A program made the translations under genes and the position numbers. The notes beneath the pieces were generated by a model that was not told where the DNA came from, made no database searches, and worked only from the letters and a program-made list of their open reading frames with translations. Below, piece by piece: positions 18,616 through 26,768 of a stretch of 64,000 nucleotides of DNA. Within the stretch, counting starts at the first letter, position 1; each line of letters starts with the position of its first letter. Source of the stretch: Veillonellaceae bacterium (GTDB taxonomy: Bacteria; Bacillota_C; Negativicutes; UBA1444); assembly GCA_012798135.1 (NCBI GenBank), contig JAAZNU010000008.1:1-64000 (forward strand), written 5' to 3'.

Positions 18616-18903
18616 CTATTTTACCGTCTCCTGGTTATGATGGGGAACGGAACTCACTACTTTGACCGCATTCGATATCGCGGTAATGATGTCGATGTTA
18701 AACTGCTGCTCCAGCGCCTTGATTTTGGTGTAGATCTGCCCCTTGTCCGTCACCACGTAGCGGGGCGGTAAAAAATTCATGGCCAGCGCCGCTATATCAT
18801 AACGGCATTTCTCGCAGCGGCACACGCCCGGATGCGAATCCAGCACGTCGTCCAACTTTTGCCACATCAAAATTTCCATATAGTTTTGCAACTCCATGGC
18901 CAT
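18616..18903 (-). CDS. ComFB-family protein
   Basis: A 95-residue cytoplasmic protein of the late-competence ComFB family. The cysteine motif C28xC30xxC33 and the LPPRYVV segment (45-51) are characteristic. Some ComFB-family proteins, especially in cyanobacteria, have been shown to bind cyclic dinucleotides such as c-di-GMP and to affect pili or competence. Here the gene lies inside the pilus operon between a minor pilin and pilM, with an AGGAGG ribosome site. A c-di-GMP sensing role in this organism is inference. Confidence 0.85.
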   Translation of the reverse strand: MAMELQNYMEILMWQKLDDVLDSHPGVCRCEKCRYDIAALAMNFLPPRYVVTDKGQIYTKIKALEQQFNIDIITAISNAVKVVSSVPHHNQETVK

Positions 18904-18913
18904 GCGCCTCCTT

Positions 18914-19327
18914 CTAATTGTCCCAGGACAACACCGTCAGCTCCGTGAGCGGCCCATCCGGACGGGGATTCAAAGTCAGGGAAACCAACACGGACACACT
19001 GCGGGCCGCCGCGCCGACCCGTCCGTTGGACCGCACCCGCAGCGCGGTTCCTTCGGTGCTGGTCGTGATCCGGTAACTGCCGGACCAGCCGTCGCGATTC
19101 AGAGTCTCGGCTAAGCCGTGAGGATTTCCATTCTTATATAATACTACAATTGCGCGCCGGAGTCCTGCTTCCGCCAACCCTTGTGCAGCAATTCCTTCCA
19201 GGAAATTTTGACTGGAGTCTGTCTCCGTCCGGAGCAGGACCGCCAACGTCCCACCCAGACAGGTCAAAATCGTCAGTGCGATCATCGCCGCGACCACGGC
19301 CGAACCGCGCCGGTTCCATCGTCTCAT
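18914..19327 (-). CDS. PilX-like minor pilus protein
   Basis: A 137-residue protein with a short basic N-terminus (RRWNRRG) followed by a hydrophobic segment, residues 9-28. It lacks the usual glutamate of a canonical prepilin at position +5, as is common for PilX/GspK-type proteins. The gene starts with ATG after GGAGG and lies 38 bases downstream of the preceding minor pilin gene. It probably assembles into the priming tip complex with the three minor pilins encoded before it. Confidence 0.7.
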   Translation of the reverse strand: MRRWNRRGSAVVAAMIALTILTCLGGTLAVLLRTETDSSQNFLEGIAAQGLAEAGLRRAIVVLYKNGNPHGLAETLNRDGWSGSYRITTSTEGTALRVRSNGRVGAAARSVSVLVSLTLNPRPDGPLTELTVLSWDN

Positions 19328-19365
19328 GCTCGCCTCCGGAGATTTGCCGGTCCGCCGACAGAAGC

Positions 19366-19869
19366 TCAGTCCGGCAGATTCAGGCAGGTAACGCTGGTTT
19401 CCGCGACTGCCGCGACCCGGGCCGTCGGATCGGTCACGGTCAGGGAAATCCGGATGCGACCCGGCGGCTGAAACAGGAACACCAGGGAATCGACCATATC
19501 CTGCGTCAGCGGCGAAGGCTGCCCTGACGCCGGCACACGATACAAAGTCCTGCCATTCTGTCCGGTCGAAGATCCCAGCTGGAAAGTCAGCCGGTCCACC
19601 TGCCCCGATGCTTGCCGCACCTGAAACTGAATCCTCGAATCCGCCTGTCCCGGCGGCGGCCAGCTTACCGCCGAAGCCAGCCGCAACTCCCGCGTCATCG
19701 ACTCCATGGCCATCCGCGCCGTCTGATGCGCGGTCAGGCGGGCCACCGCGGTGTTCCAGGCGAGCAACGATGTCGCCAGCAGCGGAAACAGCGCCTGCAA
19801 CAGCAGCGTCGTCAACCCCAGCCCAAGCAGGATCTCCACCAAGGCAACGCCGCTTCTCGGCCGGCTCAT
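19366..19869 (-). CDS. PilW-like minor prepilin
   Basis: A 167-residue prepilin. After a short leader (SRPRSG) the mature N-terminus VALVEILLGLG has the glutamate at about +5 and a hydrophobic helix. The start at ATG 19869 overlaps the preceding minor pilin stop by 4 bases; a longer reading to 20196 lies inside that gene and is rejected. It is expected to be cut and methylated by the prepilin peptidase encoded in the same operon. Confidence 0.75.
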   Translation of the reverse strand: MSRPRSGVALVEILLGLGLTTLLLQALFPLLATSLLAWNTAVARLTAHQTARMAMESMTRELRLASAVSWPPPGQADSRIQFQVRQASGQVDRLTFQLGSSTGQNGRTLYRVPASGQPSPLTQDMVDSLVFLFQPPGRIRISLTVTDPTARVAAVAETSVTCLNLPD

Positions 19870-20291
19870 CGCAAATTCTCCAGTTCCGTGTCTACGGCGA
19901 AATACGTCACCAGCAGCACCGACCGCTGGCCGGCGCCCTCCCGCCAGGTCACCCGGACCGCCGACTCCAACAGATGGCCGGCAGCATCCAGATCCGGGCG
20001 GCTTTGCCACTCGGTCGTGCGGACATATTGCCGACCGTCCCGCCAGAGCGTTTCGACGCCCGCTTCCGCCAGCAAATCCACCCCGGACCAGTCGCCGCCA
20101 CAACCGACGAGCCGCAACTGTTCCAGCCGGTCCTGCGCCAGATACGCGGCGGTTTCCCGACAGGCCAGCTCGTGTTCGGAACGGCCGGCGGTCCAAAACA
20201 AACCGGCCAGTGCCAACAAACCAACGCTCAAAATGCCGAACGCGACCAGCACGTCAACCAGAAAGGCGCCCCGATGCCGCCAGCCCGTCAT
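19866..20291 (-). CDS. PilV-like minor prepilin
   Basis: A 141-residue prepilin with leader TGWRHRG and mature sequence AFLVDVLVAFGIL. The +5 residue is an aspartate instead of the usual glutamate, an acidic substitution seen in some minor pilins. The hydrophobic helix runs about residues 9-30. It overlaps the fimT-like gene and the pilW-like gene by 4 bases on each side. Confidence 0.75.
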   Translation of the reverse strand: MTGWRHRGAFLVDVLVAFGILSVGLLALAGLFWTAGRSEHELACRETAAYLAQDRLEQLRLVGCGGDWSGVDLLAEAGVETLWRDGRQYVRTTEWQSRPDLDAAGHLLESAVRVTWREGAGQRSVLLVTYFAVDTELENLR

Positions 20292-20770
20292 TTTTCCACC
20301 GCCTGCGCCGGCGTGTCGCTAATCCGCACCCGGCCGGTCACGGCGGCGACGATCACATAGCGGGTTCGGCGCAATGGCAGGCTCTGCAGCACGAACGAAA
20401 GGCCCTGATTAGGGCGGCCGTTGGAATAAAACACCAAATTGTCCTTCACGTCCAGCAGGCGGACGGACTGCGGCAGAACCGTCCATTTCAGCGTCTTCGT
20501 GGAAGCCATGATCTGATAGCGGGCACCGGTCCGATGGTCTACGGCCAACGCATAAAAAGGCCCGCCGGCGATTGCGGGAGAGTTGACCGCCAGTTGCTGC
20601 ATCCAGCGCAGGTCGGCCGCCAGTTCCAAAGCCGCGGCGGACAATTCGTATTCGGCCAGGCTGTTGCCCAGCCGCATCATGCCCATTCCACAGATCATCG
20701 CGATCATTGCCGTAGCGATCAGCAGTTCCAGCAAGCTGAAGCCGCCGCGAAGCTGGCGCAATGAAATCAC
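20288..20770 (-). CDS. GspH/FimT-like pseudopilin
   Basis: A 160-residue prepilin with leader SLRQLRGG and mature sequence FSLLELLIATAMIAM, including the +5 glutamate. The soluble part resembles the GspH/FimT family. It starts one base after the prepilin peptidase stop and overlaps the next minor pilin by 4 bases. FimT-type minor pilins can bind DNA in competent species; I cannot tell whether this one does. Confidence 0.8.
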   Translation of the reverse strand: MISLRQLRGGFSLLELLIATAMIAMICGMGMMRLGNSLAEYELSAAALELAADLRWMQQLAVNSPAIAGGPFYALAVDHRTGARYQIMASTKTLKWTVLPQSVRLLDVKDNLVFYSNGRPNQGLSFVLQSLPLRRTRYVIVAAVTGRVRISDTPAQAVEK

Positions 20771-20771
20771 C

Positions 20772-21560
20772 TCAGATCCAGAAACCCCAATACCAGTTCA
20801 AAATTTGCCGCCCATACAGCAACGTCACCCAGGCCCCAAGGGCGATAAATGGCCCGAACGGAATGAAATCCTTGCGGCCGCGCAGTTTGGTCAGCAACAA
20901 CAGCAGACTGATCACGCCGCCGGCGACAAAGCTGATCAGCAGGCACAGCAAAATTCCCGGCCAACCCAGCCAAAACCCCAACGCCGCCGCGAACTTCACA
21001 TCGCCGCCGCCCATGCCGCCGCCGCTGATCACCGCCAGCGCCAGCAGCAAGCCGCCGCCCACCCCGACGCCGATCAACATATCGACGAAGCCCGGCTGGC
21101 CGATCCACAGTCCCAAACCCAGGCCGGCTGCCGCCAACAGCGCCAGCATGCCGTCGAGAATGATCTGATGGTCCAGGTCGATAAACGTGATCGCCACCAG
21201 GAACGCGGAAAATATCAGGGACGGCGCCAGCTCCGGTGACAGGCCGAAGCGCAGGTAACACCAGACGAACAACGCGCCCGTCAGCAACTCGACCGCCGGA
21301 TATCGTGGCGAAATCTTCGCGCCGCAGAACCGGCATTTTCCCCGCAAAACAAGCCAGCTCAGAATCGGGACCAAGTCCCGCGCCCCGAGCGCAGTACCGC
21401 AGGCCGGGCAATGCGAGCCCGGCCGGACGACCGATTCCTCGCGTGGCAGCCGCCAGATGCAGACATTCAGGAACGAGCCGACGGCCAGACCAAACAGGAA
21501 GCAGAGCGCACCGGCGGTCACGAAGGCCAGATTCAATAGCAGAACGATCTCGTCACTCAT
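20772..21560 (-). CDS. pilD: Prepilin peptidase / N-methyltransferase
   Basis: An integral membrane aspartyl protease that cleaves prepilin leaders and methylates the new N-terminus. The 262-residue protein has the zinc-type tetracysteine site C51xxC54 and C76xxC79 in the first cytoplasmic loop. The catalytic aspartates are D128 (FIDLDH) and D187 (GGGDVKF). It is the first gene of the minor-pilin/pilMNO operon. The ribosome site is weak, with no clear SD close to the ATG. Confidence 0.93.
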   Translation of the reverse strand: MSDEIVLLLNLAFVTAGALCFLFGLAVGSFLNVCIWRLPREESVVRPGSHCPACGTALGARDLVPILSWLVLRGKCRFCGAKISPRYPAVELLTGALFVWCYLRFGLSPELAPSLIFSAFLVAITFIDLDHQIILDGMLALLAAAGLGLGLWIGQPGFVDMLIGVGVGGGLLLALAVISGGGMGGGDVKFAAALGFWLGWPGILLCLLISFVAGGVISLLLLLTKLRGRKDFIPFGPFIALGAWVTLLYGRQILNWYWGFWI

Positions 21561-21692
21561 AAAATTACTATTCGGCCCTCAGCCGGGGAATCCTGCCAGG
21601 AATGGAAAGATTTCTTCACCGGGCCTTTACGGTTGCAGCGACTGAAAAAACTCCGCTGGCAGCAGTGTCCGCAACCGGAAATGCCTATCGTG

Positions 21693-23171
21693 CTAAAGCT
21701 CAAAAAGCCTGGTCGCAATATTATTGCAAAACTCCCGGTCATGCTCAACGAATAACAGGGTCGGCGAATATTCACGCAGCAACTCTTCGATCTGCAAACG
21801 CGAAAAGACATCGATAAAATTCAACGGTTCGTCCCAGACATAAAGATGCGCTTTCTCGCACAGGCTTTTGGCGATTAGTACCTTTTTCTTCTGCCCGTCG
21901 CTGAAATCAGCCATATCCTTGTCAAATTGGGTCCGGGAAAAATCGAGGCGTCGCAAAATCGTCTTGAACAATGTCTCGTCGATGCCGGTTTCGGCGGCAT
22001 AGTCGGTCAGGCCGCCCCTGAGATGCGAAGTATCCTGGGGAACATAGGATATTTTTAGATGGCTGGCTTTCCGAAAAACGCCGGTATAGGCGATCGGATC
22101 ACCGCAAATCAGTTTCAGGAGACTGGTCTTGCCGGAACCGTTCTTGCCGCTCAGCGCCAGCCGGTCCCCCTGTTCCAGGGTAAGGCTTACATTCTCACAT
22201 ACTCTTCGTTCGCCATAGAACAGGGACACATTCTTAAGTTCGACCAGCCGGGTCGCCGGAAAGTCACCGGGCGAGATCTTCAGCCGCCCGGCGCTTTCAA
22301 TATTTTTGAGCAGCTTGGATTTGCTCTCGAGGGCGGCCTGACGGCGCGATTCAATGCTTTTGGACCGACGCATCATCTGGGCGGCCTTGTGGCCGAGATA
22401 ACCCCGGTCCGGCTTAATTCCGGAGTTATCCGATCCCCATTTCGTTTTTTCCACCTTATCCGACCAGTCCGCCGTCCGTCGCGCCGCGGCCGCCAAGTGG
22501 GCGATATCCTTGCGGAGCTTTCTGTTTTCCGCAAGTTCGCAGTTGTCCTGACGCTGTTTGTTTTCCCACCACGACGCGAATGTTCCCTGCTGGATTTCAA
22601 TATTGGTTTTGTTGATCGACAGAATGTGATCAATACAGTTGTCCAGAAAGGCCCGGTCGTGCGAAACCAAGATAAAGCCGCGTTTGCTGCCCAGATAGTC
22701 GCTGACGATTTTCCGCGCCGTCAGGTCGAGATGGTTCGTCGGTTCGTCAATCAGGAGAAAACTATTTTCTTTGAGGAACAGGACGGCAAGCAGGATCTTG
22801 GTTTGCTCGCCGGGGGAAAGCGTTACGAACGGGCGGCATAAAACGTCCTCGGACACTTGCAGCAGCGACAGCTCGCGTAGCAACCGCCAACGGAGACAAT
22901 CGGGATGGATCGTATCAATGACATCTTGGGTGTTGTCGCCCGCGTTGGGTACCGGAAAGGGAAAATACTCGAAATTTACTGAGGCCGTGATCGTCCCGGC
23001 GTACTCATAGCAGCCGCACAGCAGATGAAGAAAGGTGGTTTTGCCGCGGCCGTTTCTGCCGGTGAAGCCCAGTTTCCAGTCGCTATCGATTTGGAAGCTG
23101 ACATTTTCAAAGATGTTGTCGTAACTGCCGTCATAGGCAAAGGTCAAATTCACAACGTTTATCAACGACAT
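21693..23171 (-). CDS. Lsa-family ABC-F ribosomal protection protein
   Basis: A cytoplasmic ABC-F ATPase with two nucleotide-binding domains and no membrane part, 492 residues from ATG 23171 (AGGAGGG ribosome site). Walker A motifs are GRNGRGKT (38-45) and GKNGSGKT; signatures are SPGEQ (119-123) and SDGQK; Walker B motifs are LLIDEPTNHLD and VWDEPLNFID. A charged interdomain linker (about 200-290) would reach the tRNA and peptidyl-transferase site. Sequence and length resemble Lsa proteins, which displace lincosamides, streptogramins A and pleuromutilins from the ribosome. It is preceded by a leader-peptide attenuator, typical of antibiotic-induced genes. Lower GC than its neighbours suggests acquisition. 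Confidence 0.88.
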   Translation of the reverse strand: MSLINVVNLTFAYDGSYDNIFENVSFQIDSDWKLGFTGRNGRGKTTFLHLLCGCYEYAGTITASVNFEYFPFPVPNAGDNTQDVIDTIHPDCLRWRLLRELSLLQVSEDVLCRPFVTLSPGEQTKILLAVLFLKENSFLLIDEPTNHLDLTARKIVSDYLGSKRGFILVSHDRAFLDNCIDHILSINKTNIEIQQGTFASWWENKQRQDNCELAENRKLRKDIAHLAAAARRTADWSDKVEKTKWGSDNSGIKPDRGYLGHKAAQMMRRSKSIESRRQAALESKSKLLKNIESAGRLKISPGDFPATRLVELKNVSLFYGERRVCENVSLTLEQGDRLALSGKNGSGKTSLLKLICGDPIAYTGVFRKASHLKISYVPQDTSHLRGGLTDYAAETGIDETLFKTILRRLDFSRTQFDKDMADFSDGQKKKVLIAKSLCEKAHLYVWDEPLNFIDVFSRLQIEELLREYSPTLLFVEHDREFCNNIATRLFEL

Positions 23172-23187
23172 GGCGACCCTCCTGTGC

Positions 23188-23227
23188 AAAAAATTATGAG
23201 CCGCAAGAAAGTCGATTCCTGCAGCTC
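23188..23227 (-). terminator. Intrinsic terminator inside the ABC-F leader
   Basis: Stem of 12 pairs (two of them G-U) formed by 23227-23216 and 23209-23198, loop of six bases, followed on the minus strand by ATAATTTTTT. It ends just before the AGGAGGG ribosome site at 23183-23177, so termination here would prevent expression of the ABC-F gene. Its 3' arm contains the segment that can pair with the upstream anti-terminator strand. Confidence 0.8.
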
Positions 23228-23388
23228 ACAAAATACAGCAAAGCCACCCCGCCGATCGGGCACGGCCAACTGATATCCTGAGAATGAAAAGAACCCGGAT
23301 CTTTCTTGCCTGCCTGTGCATAACAAAACAGTCGGCGCCTGCCGTTCCCGGCCGTTGCCATGTCACTGTCGTTATTATGCCGGAAAAT

Positions 23389-23409
23389 TCAGCAAGAAAG
23401 CAGGATCAT
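23389..23409 (-). CDS. Leader peptide of the ABC-F attenuator (MILLSC)
   Basis: A six-codon ORF, Met-Ile-Leu-Leu-Ser-Cys-stop, with GGGAG eight bases ahead of its ATG. It starts about 24 bases after the predicted transcription start. Its last sense codons are pairing segment A of the attenuator, so a stalled ribosome would mask it. Such drug-sensing leader peptides are known ahead of erm and ABC-F resistance genes. Confidence 0.65.
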   Translation of the reverse strand: MILLSC

Positions 23410-23439
23410 TTTTTCAACTCCCATATTTTGATTGTAAAC

Positions 23440-23468
23440 ATTATATCATGCCGCATTTCAAACTTCAA
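23440..23468 (-). promoter_or_regulatory. Promoter of the ABC-F gene
   Basis: On the minus strand -35 TTGAAG (23468-23463) and -10 TATAAT (23445-23440) are separated by 17 bases. The predicted start near 23433 gives a leader of about 260 bases. The region between this promoter and the upstream permease stop at 23540 shows nothing else clear. Confidence 0.75.
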
Positions 23469-23539
23469 GGAGCACGGGGCGGAATGGCCTGGATGCGCCG
23501 GCCACAAAGCCAGGGCACAAACAATCGAACTCGCTTCGG

Positions 23540-24667
23540 CTAGGCGATCGTTTTGTGGAACCGCCTGACCGCCAGCGTCAGGACGCAGCCGCCGAGAACA
23601 AGCAACGCCAAAATTTGCGGCCACAGGATCGCCACGCCTACGCCCTTTAAAAAGATGCCCCGGATAATCACCAGAAAATAGCGGAGTGGATTGAAATAGG
23701 TAAAAAACTGCACGACAACCGGCATGTTGGCAATGGGGAACATAAAGCCCGACAGAAGCACCGCCGGAAAATAGAAGAAAAACGTCGACATCATGGCCTG
23801 TTGCTGCGTGTCGGACAGAGTGGAGATGACCAGCCCGACGCCGATCGTGGTCATCAAAAAGAAGCCGTTCGCCAAAAACAGCGTCGCTATGCTCCCCCGA
23901 ACCGGTATATCAAACCAGAACACGCTGATGAGCGTCACAAAAATCATGTTTACGAACCCTAGGATGATCGACGGCATCGTCTTGCCCAAAATGAATTCGG
24001 CGGGGGTCACGGGAGTCACCACAATTTGTTCCATGGTTCCCATTTCCTTTTCCCGGACTACCGACATGCTGGTCAGAAGCAGTGTAACCAGCATGACGAT
24101 GATGGCGATAACCCCCGGCACGTAAAAGTTACGACTGGCCAGGTTCGCGTTGAACCAGGCCCGGGATTGGAGATTCACGTGCCCCATCGGCCGGCCTGAG
24201 CCGCCAACCTGTTTTCGCAGCAGTTCGACGGCGTCGCTTCTGACAATGTTACCGGCATAATTCAGGACAACGCCGGCGGTATTGGAGTCCGTGCCATCCA
24301 CAATGATCTGGACGGCGGCGGCCGCGCCACGGTCGACCGCGCCGCTGAAATCGGGCGGAATGCGGATGATGGCCGCAACTTTTCCGTAGTCGATCAGTTC
24401 ATCCATCTGGCGGTTGCTGGTAACCGCCGCCTTGACCGAAAAATAGCCGGAGTGAATGAACTTATCCACCAGTTCGCGGCTGGCCGGCGTGTTCGCCTGA
24501 TCATACACCGCCGTGGCCACCTGCTTGACATCCGTGGTCACCGCATAGCCGAAAACCATGCTCTGGACCAGCGGCATCACCAGGACAATCGCCTTCATTT
24601 TGGGATTGCGAAAAACCTGGATGAATTCCTTTTTGATCATGTTCCGTAAACGTTCCCAGGCCATCAT
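23540..24667 (-). CDS. ABC-2 type multidrug transporter permease (YbhR-like)
   Basis: Inner-membrane permease of an ABC-2 exporter, 375 residues. One membrane helix near the N-terminus (about 22-42) is followed by a large extracytoplasmic domain (about 45-175) and five C-terminal helices, the layout of YbhR/YbhS. The helix-linking motif MGTMEQIVVTPVTP is typical. The start at ATG 24667 overlaps the stop of the paired permease by one base (TAATG); a second ATG follows directly. Open frame further upstream is inside that gene and is rejected. Last gene of a five-gene efflux operon. Confidence 0.88.
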   Translation of the reverse strand: MMAWERLRNMIKKEFIQVFRNPKMKAIVLVMPLVQSMVFGYAVTTDVKQVATAVYDQANTPASRELVDKFIHSGYFSVKAAVTSNRQMDELIDYGKVAAIIRIPPDFSGAVDRGAAAAVQIIVDGTDSNTAGVVLNYAGNIVRSDAVELLRKQVGGSGRPMGHVNLQSRAWFNANLASRNFYVPGVIAIIVMLVTLLLTSMSVVREKEMGTMEQIVVTPVTPAEFILGKTMPSIILGFVNMIFVTLISVFWFDIPVRGSIATLFLANGFFLMTTIGVGLVISTLSDTQQQAMMSTFFFYFPAVLLSGFMFPIANMPVVVQFFTYFNPLRYFLVIIRGIFLKGVGVAILWPQILALLVLGGCVLTLAVRRFHKTIA

Positions 24668-25800
24668 TACACCAGCCTTTTCCTGAGCTTGATGTTGGCG
24701 ACGATGATCAGCACGACGGCAAGCAGCAGTAAAACCCCGGCCTCGGATATCAAAATCGGTATTCCGGCGCCTTTCAGGTAGATATTCTTCAATATCGCCA
24801 CGAAATAACGGGCCGGCACCAGATAGGTCAAGCCCTGGATCGCCGCCGGCATATTGGCGATGGTATACATGAATCCAGATAGCAGGAACGACGGCAGGAA
24901 GGTCAGCACCATGGCCAGTTGGCTGGCCAGCAGTTGGGAGCGGGTCGCGATGCTGATCAGCATTCCCATGGTCAGCGAACCGGCCAGAAATATCGCGCCA
25001 GCCCCGAAAATCAGCGCCGGGTTGCCCCGCAGGGGAACCTCGAACAGATACTGCCCCATCAGAACCGCCAACGCTACGTCCAGCATGCCGATGGCAAAGT
25101 AAGGCGTCAGTTTCCCCACAATCAACTCCATCGGCGTCAGCGGCGTGGTAATCAACTGCTCCATCGTACCGTTTTCCCACTCACGGGCGATGGTCAGCGA
25201 AGTCAGCAGGGCGGCGATGACCATCATGATGACCGCGATGAGGCCGGGGATGATGTAGTTTTTGGCCAGCATGTTCTGGTTGAACCACACTCGCGGTTTG
25301 GCCTCCAGCGGAATTTTCGCCGTCTGCAGGCCGCGTTGCTGGGCGGTTTTGATCAGCAGCGAACCATTATATCCATCCGTCACCGCCTGTGCGTAACCGA
25401 TGGCGATCGTGGCGGTATTGGCGTCGCTGCCGTCCACGATCAGTTGAACATCCGACACCTGGCCGCTTGCCAGTTTGCGGCTGAACTCGCGGGGAATCAC
25501 CAGGGCCAGAATAGCCTCCCGCTTATCGATCGCCGTTTCAATCTCCGGGTAAGACGCAACATAGCCGGCCAGGCCGAAATAACGGGAGGCGGTGAACCGG
25601 CTGATCAATTCGCGGCTGGCAGCGGTTGAGCTTTGATCCCAGATGACCAGGGGAACATTGTCCACATCCAGACTGAGCGAAGACCCGAACAGGAATATCA
25701 GCAGGATGGGCATGGCGATAGCCATCCCCAGACTGCGCCGGTCCCGGCCGATGTGGATGAACTCCTTTCGCATGATCGCAATGGCCCGATGAATGTTCAT
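24667..25800 (-). CDS. ABC-2 type multidrug transporter permease (YbhS-like)
   Basis: The partner permease, 377 residues, with the same layout: one N-terminal helix (about 22-42), a large periplasmic domain and five C-terminal helices, including NGTMEQLITTPLTPMEL. It overlaps the ATPase gene by 4 bases. The two permeases are expected to pair as a heterodimer with the ATPases encoded upstream and the HlyD-type adaptor. Confidence 0.88.
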   Translation of the reverse strand: MNIHRAIAIMRKEFIHIGRDRRSLGMAIAMPILLIFLFGSSLSLDVDNVPLVIWDQSSTAASRELISRFTASRYFGLAGYVASYPEIETAIDKREAILALVIPREFSRKLASGQVSDVQLIVDGSDANTATIAIGYAQAVTDGYNGSLLIKTAQQRGLQTAKIPLEAKPRVWFNQNMLAKNYIIPGLIAVIMMVIAALLTSLTIAREWENGTMEQLITTPLTPMELIVGKLTPYFAIGMLDVALAVLMGQYLFEVPLRGNPALIFGAGAIFLAGSLTMGMLISIATRSQLLASQLAMVLTFLPSFLLSGFMYTIANMPAAIQGLTYLVPARYFVAILKNIYLKGAGIPILISEAGVLLLLAVVLIIVANIKLRKRLV

Positions 25801-26768
25801 AGCGCCATCGCCTGCCGCACGCCATCGCGCGCTTCGATGATCGACACAAACACATCCTCCAGGGAAGGCTGGATCGGTTCCAGCTTGGTGTACTCGGCCT
25901 GGCTTGCCTGTAAGGCCGCGACAATGGCGGGAATCGCCGCCTGCGCATCGGCCACGGAAAGATGCAGTCCACGCCCGAACAACGCCGCTTCCTGAACTTC
26001 CGGGATTCCGGCTATCGTCTGCAACATCCGGAACGGATCAGGACATTCCAGATTCAACACATCCTCGGTCATATACCGCTCCTTTAACTCCTCGGGGGTA
26101 CCGATCGCCACCAGCTCGCCGCGGTAAATCATGGCCAGCCGGTCGCAATACTCGGCCTCGTCCATATAGTGGGTAGTCACGAATACGGTGACGCCTTCGT
26201 CGGCAAGTTGGTAAATGAGATCCCAGAAACTGCGGCGGGATATCGGATCCACCCCCGAGGTCGGTTCATCCAGAAAAATAACCGGCGGTTTATGCAGCAA
26301 AGCGCAGCCAAGCGCCAGCCGCTGCCGCCAACCGCCTGCCAGAACGGTGGTCAGGCTGTCCCGGTGTTCGGTGAGTCCGGCCATTTTGATTACCCATTCC
26401 TTCCGCGCGGCTTTCTGATCGGCCGGAATCTGATAAATTCCGCTGTAGAAATCGATGTTTTCTTCGACGGTGAGATCTTCATAGAGCGAGAACTTTTGCG
26501 ACATGTAGCCGATATGTGATTTGATCCGCTCCGATTCCGTAAACACATCGAAACCGATTACAGTGGCTTTGCCGGCCGTGGGCACAATAATTCCGCACAG
26601 CATCCGGATGGTGGTCGATTTGCCGGCGCCGTTCGGGCCCAGAAACCCAAATATTTCTCCTTTTTTCACCTGAAAGGACACCTGATTGACAGCCTGAAAA
26701 CTGCCGAAACGCTTTTCCAGGCGATCCACCGTTACCGCATACTCGACGGCTCCCGCATCAACCGGCAC
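25797..26768 (-). CDS. ABC transporter ATP-binding protein (second ATPase of the efflux system)
   Basis: A cytoplasmic ABC ATPase of 323 residues when started at GTG 26768, which has a GAGG ribosome site eight bases upstream and overlaps the preceding gene by 11 bases. Motifs: Walker A GPNGAGKST, Walker B VIFLDEPTSGVDP, H-loop VTTHYMDEAE. The signature motif is divergent (AGGWRQRLALG instead of LSGGxxQ). In YbhF the two ATPase domains are one fused polypeptide; here they are two adjacent genes. An open frame continues to 27062 but lies within the upstream gene. Confidence 0.85.
   Translation of the reverse strand: MPVDAGAVEYAVTVDRLEKRFGSFQAVNQVSFQVKKGEIFGFLGPNGAGKSTTIRMLCGIIVPTAGKATVIGFDVFTESERIKSHIGYMSQKFSLYEDLTVEENIDFYSGIYQIPADQKAARKEWVIKMAGLTEHRDSLTTVLAGGWRQRLALGCALLHKPPVIFLDEPTSGVDPISRRSFWDLIYQLADEGVTVFVTTHYMDEAEYCDRLAMIYRGELVAIGTPEELKERYMTEDVLNLECPDPFRMLQTIAGIPEVQEAALFGRGLHLSVADAQAAIPAIVAALQASQAEYTKLEPIQPSLEDVFVSIIEARDGVRQAMAL

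Larger units (their letters stand above)
23172..23433 (-). promoter_or_regulatory. Attenuation leader of the ABC-F gene
   Basis: The roughly 260-base leader between promoter and ATG holds three mutually exclusive pairing segments. On the minus strand A (23400-23392) is CTTTCTTGC, inside a short leader ORF. B (23309-23301) is its exact complement GCAAGAAAG. C (23211-23203) is again CTTTCTTGC, and forms part of the 3' arm of an intrinsic terminator. A:B pairing is strengthened by a nested helix (23380-23365 with 23332-23318). A:B leaves the terminator free; if a drug-stalled ribosome covers A, B can pair with C and break the terminator. The mechanism is inferred from the pairings. Confidence 0.75.

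Noticed and set aside
23540..25180. 546-residue version of the ABC permease
   Set aside because: The extra N-terminus is out-of-frame sequence of the partner permease; the TAATG junction at 24667 gives the expected start.
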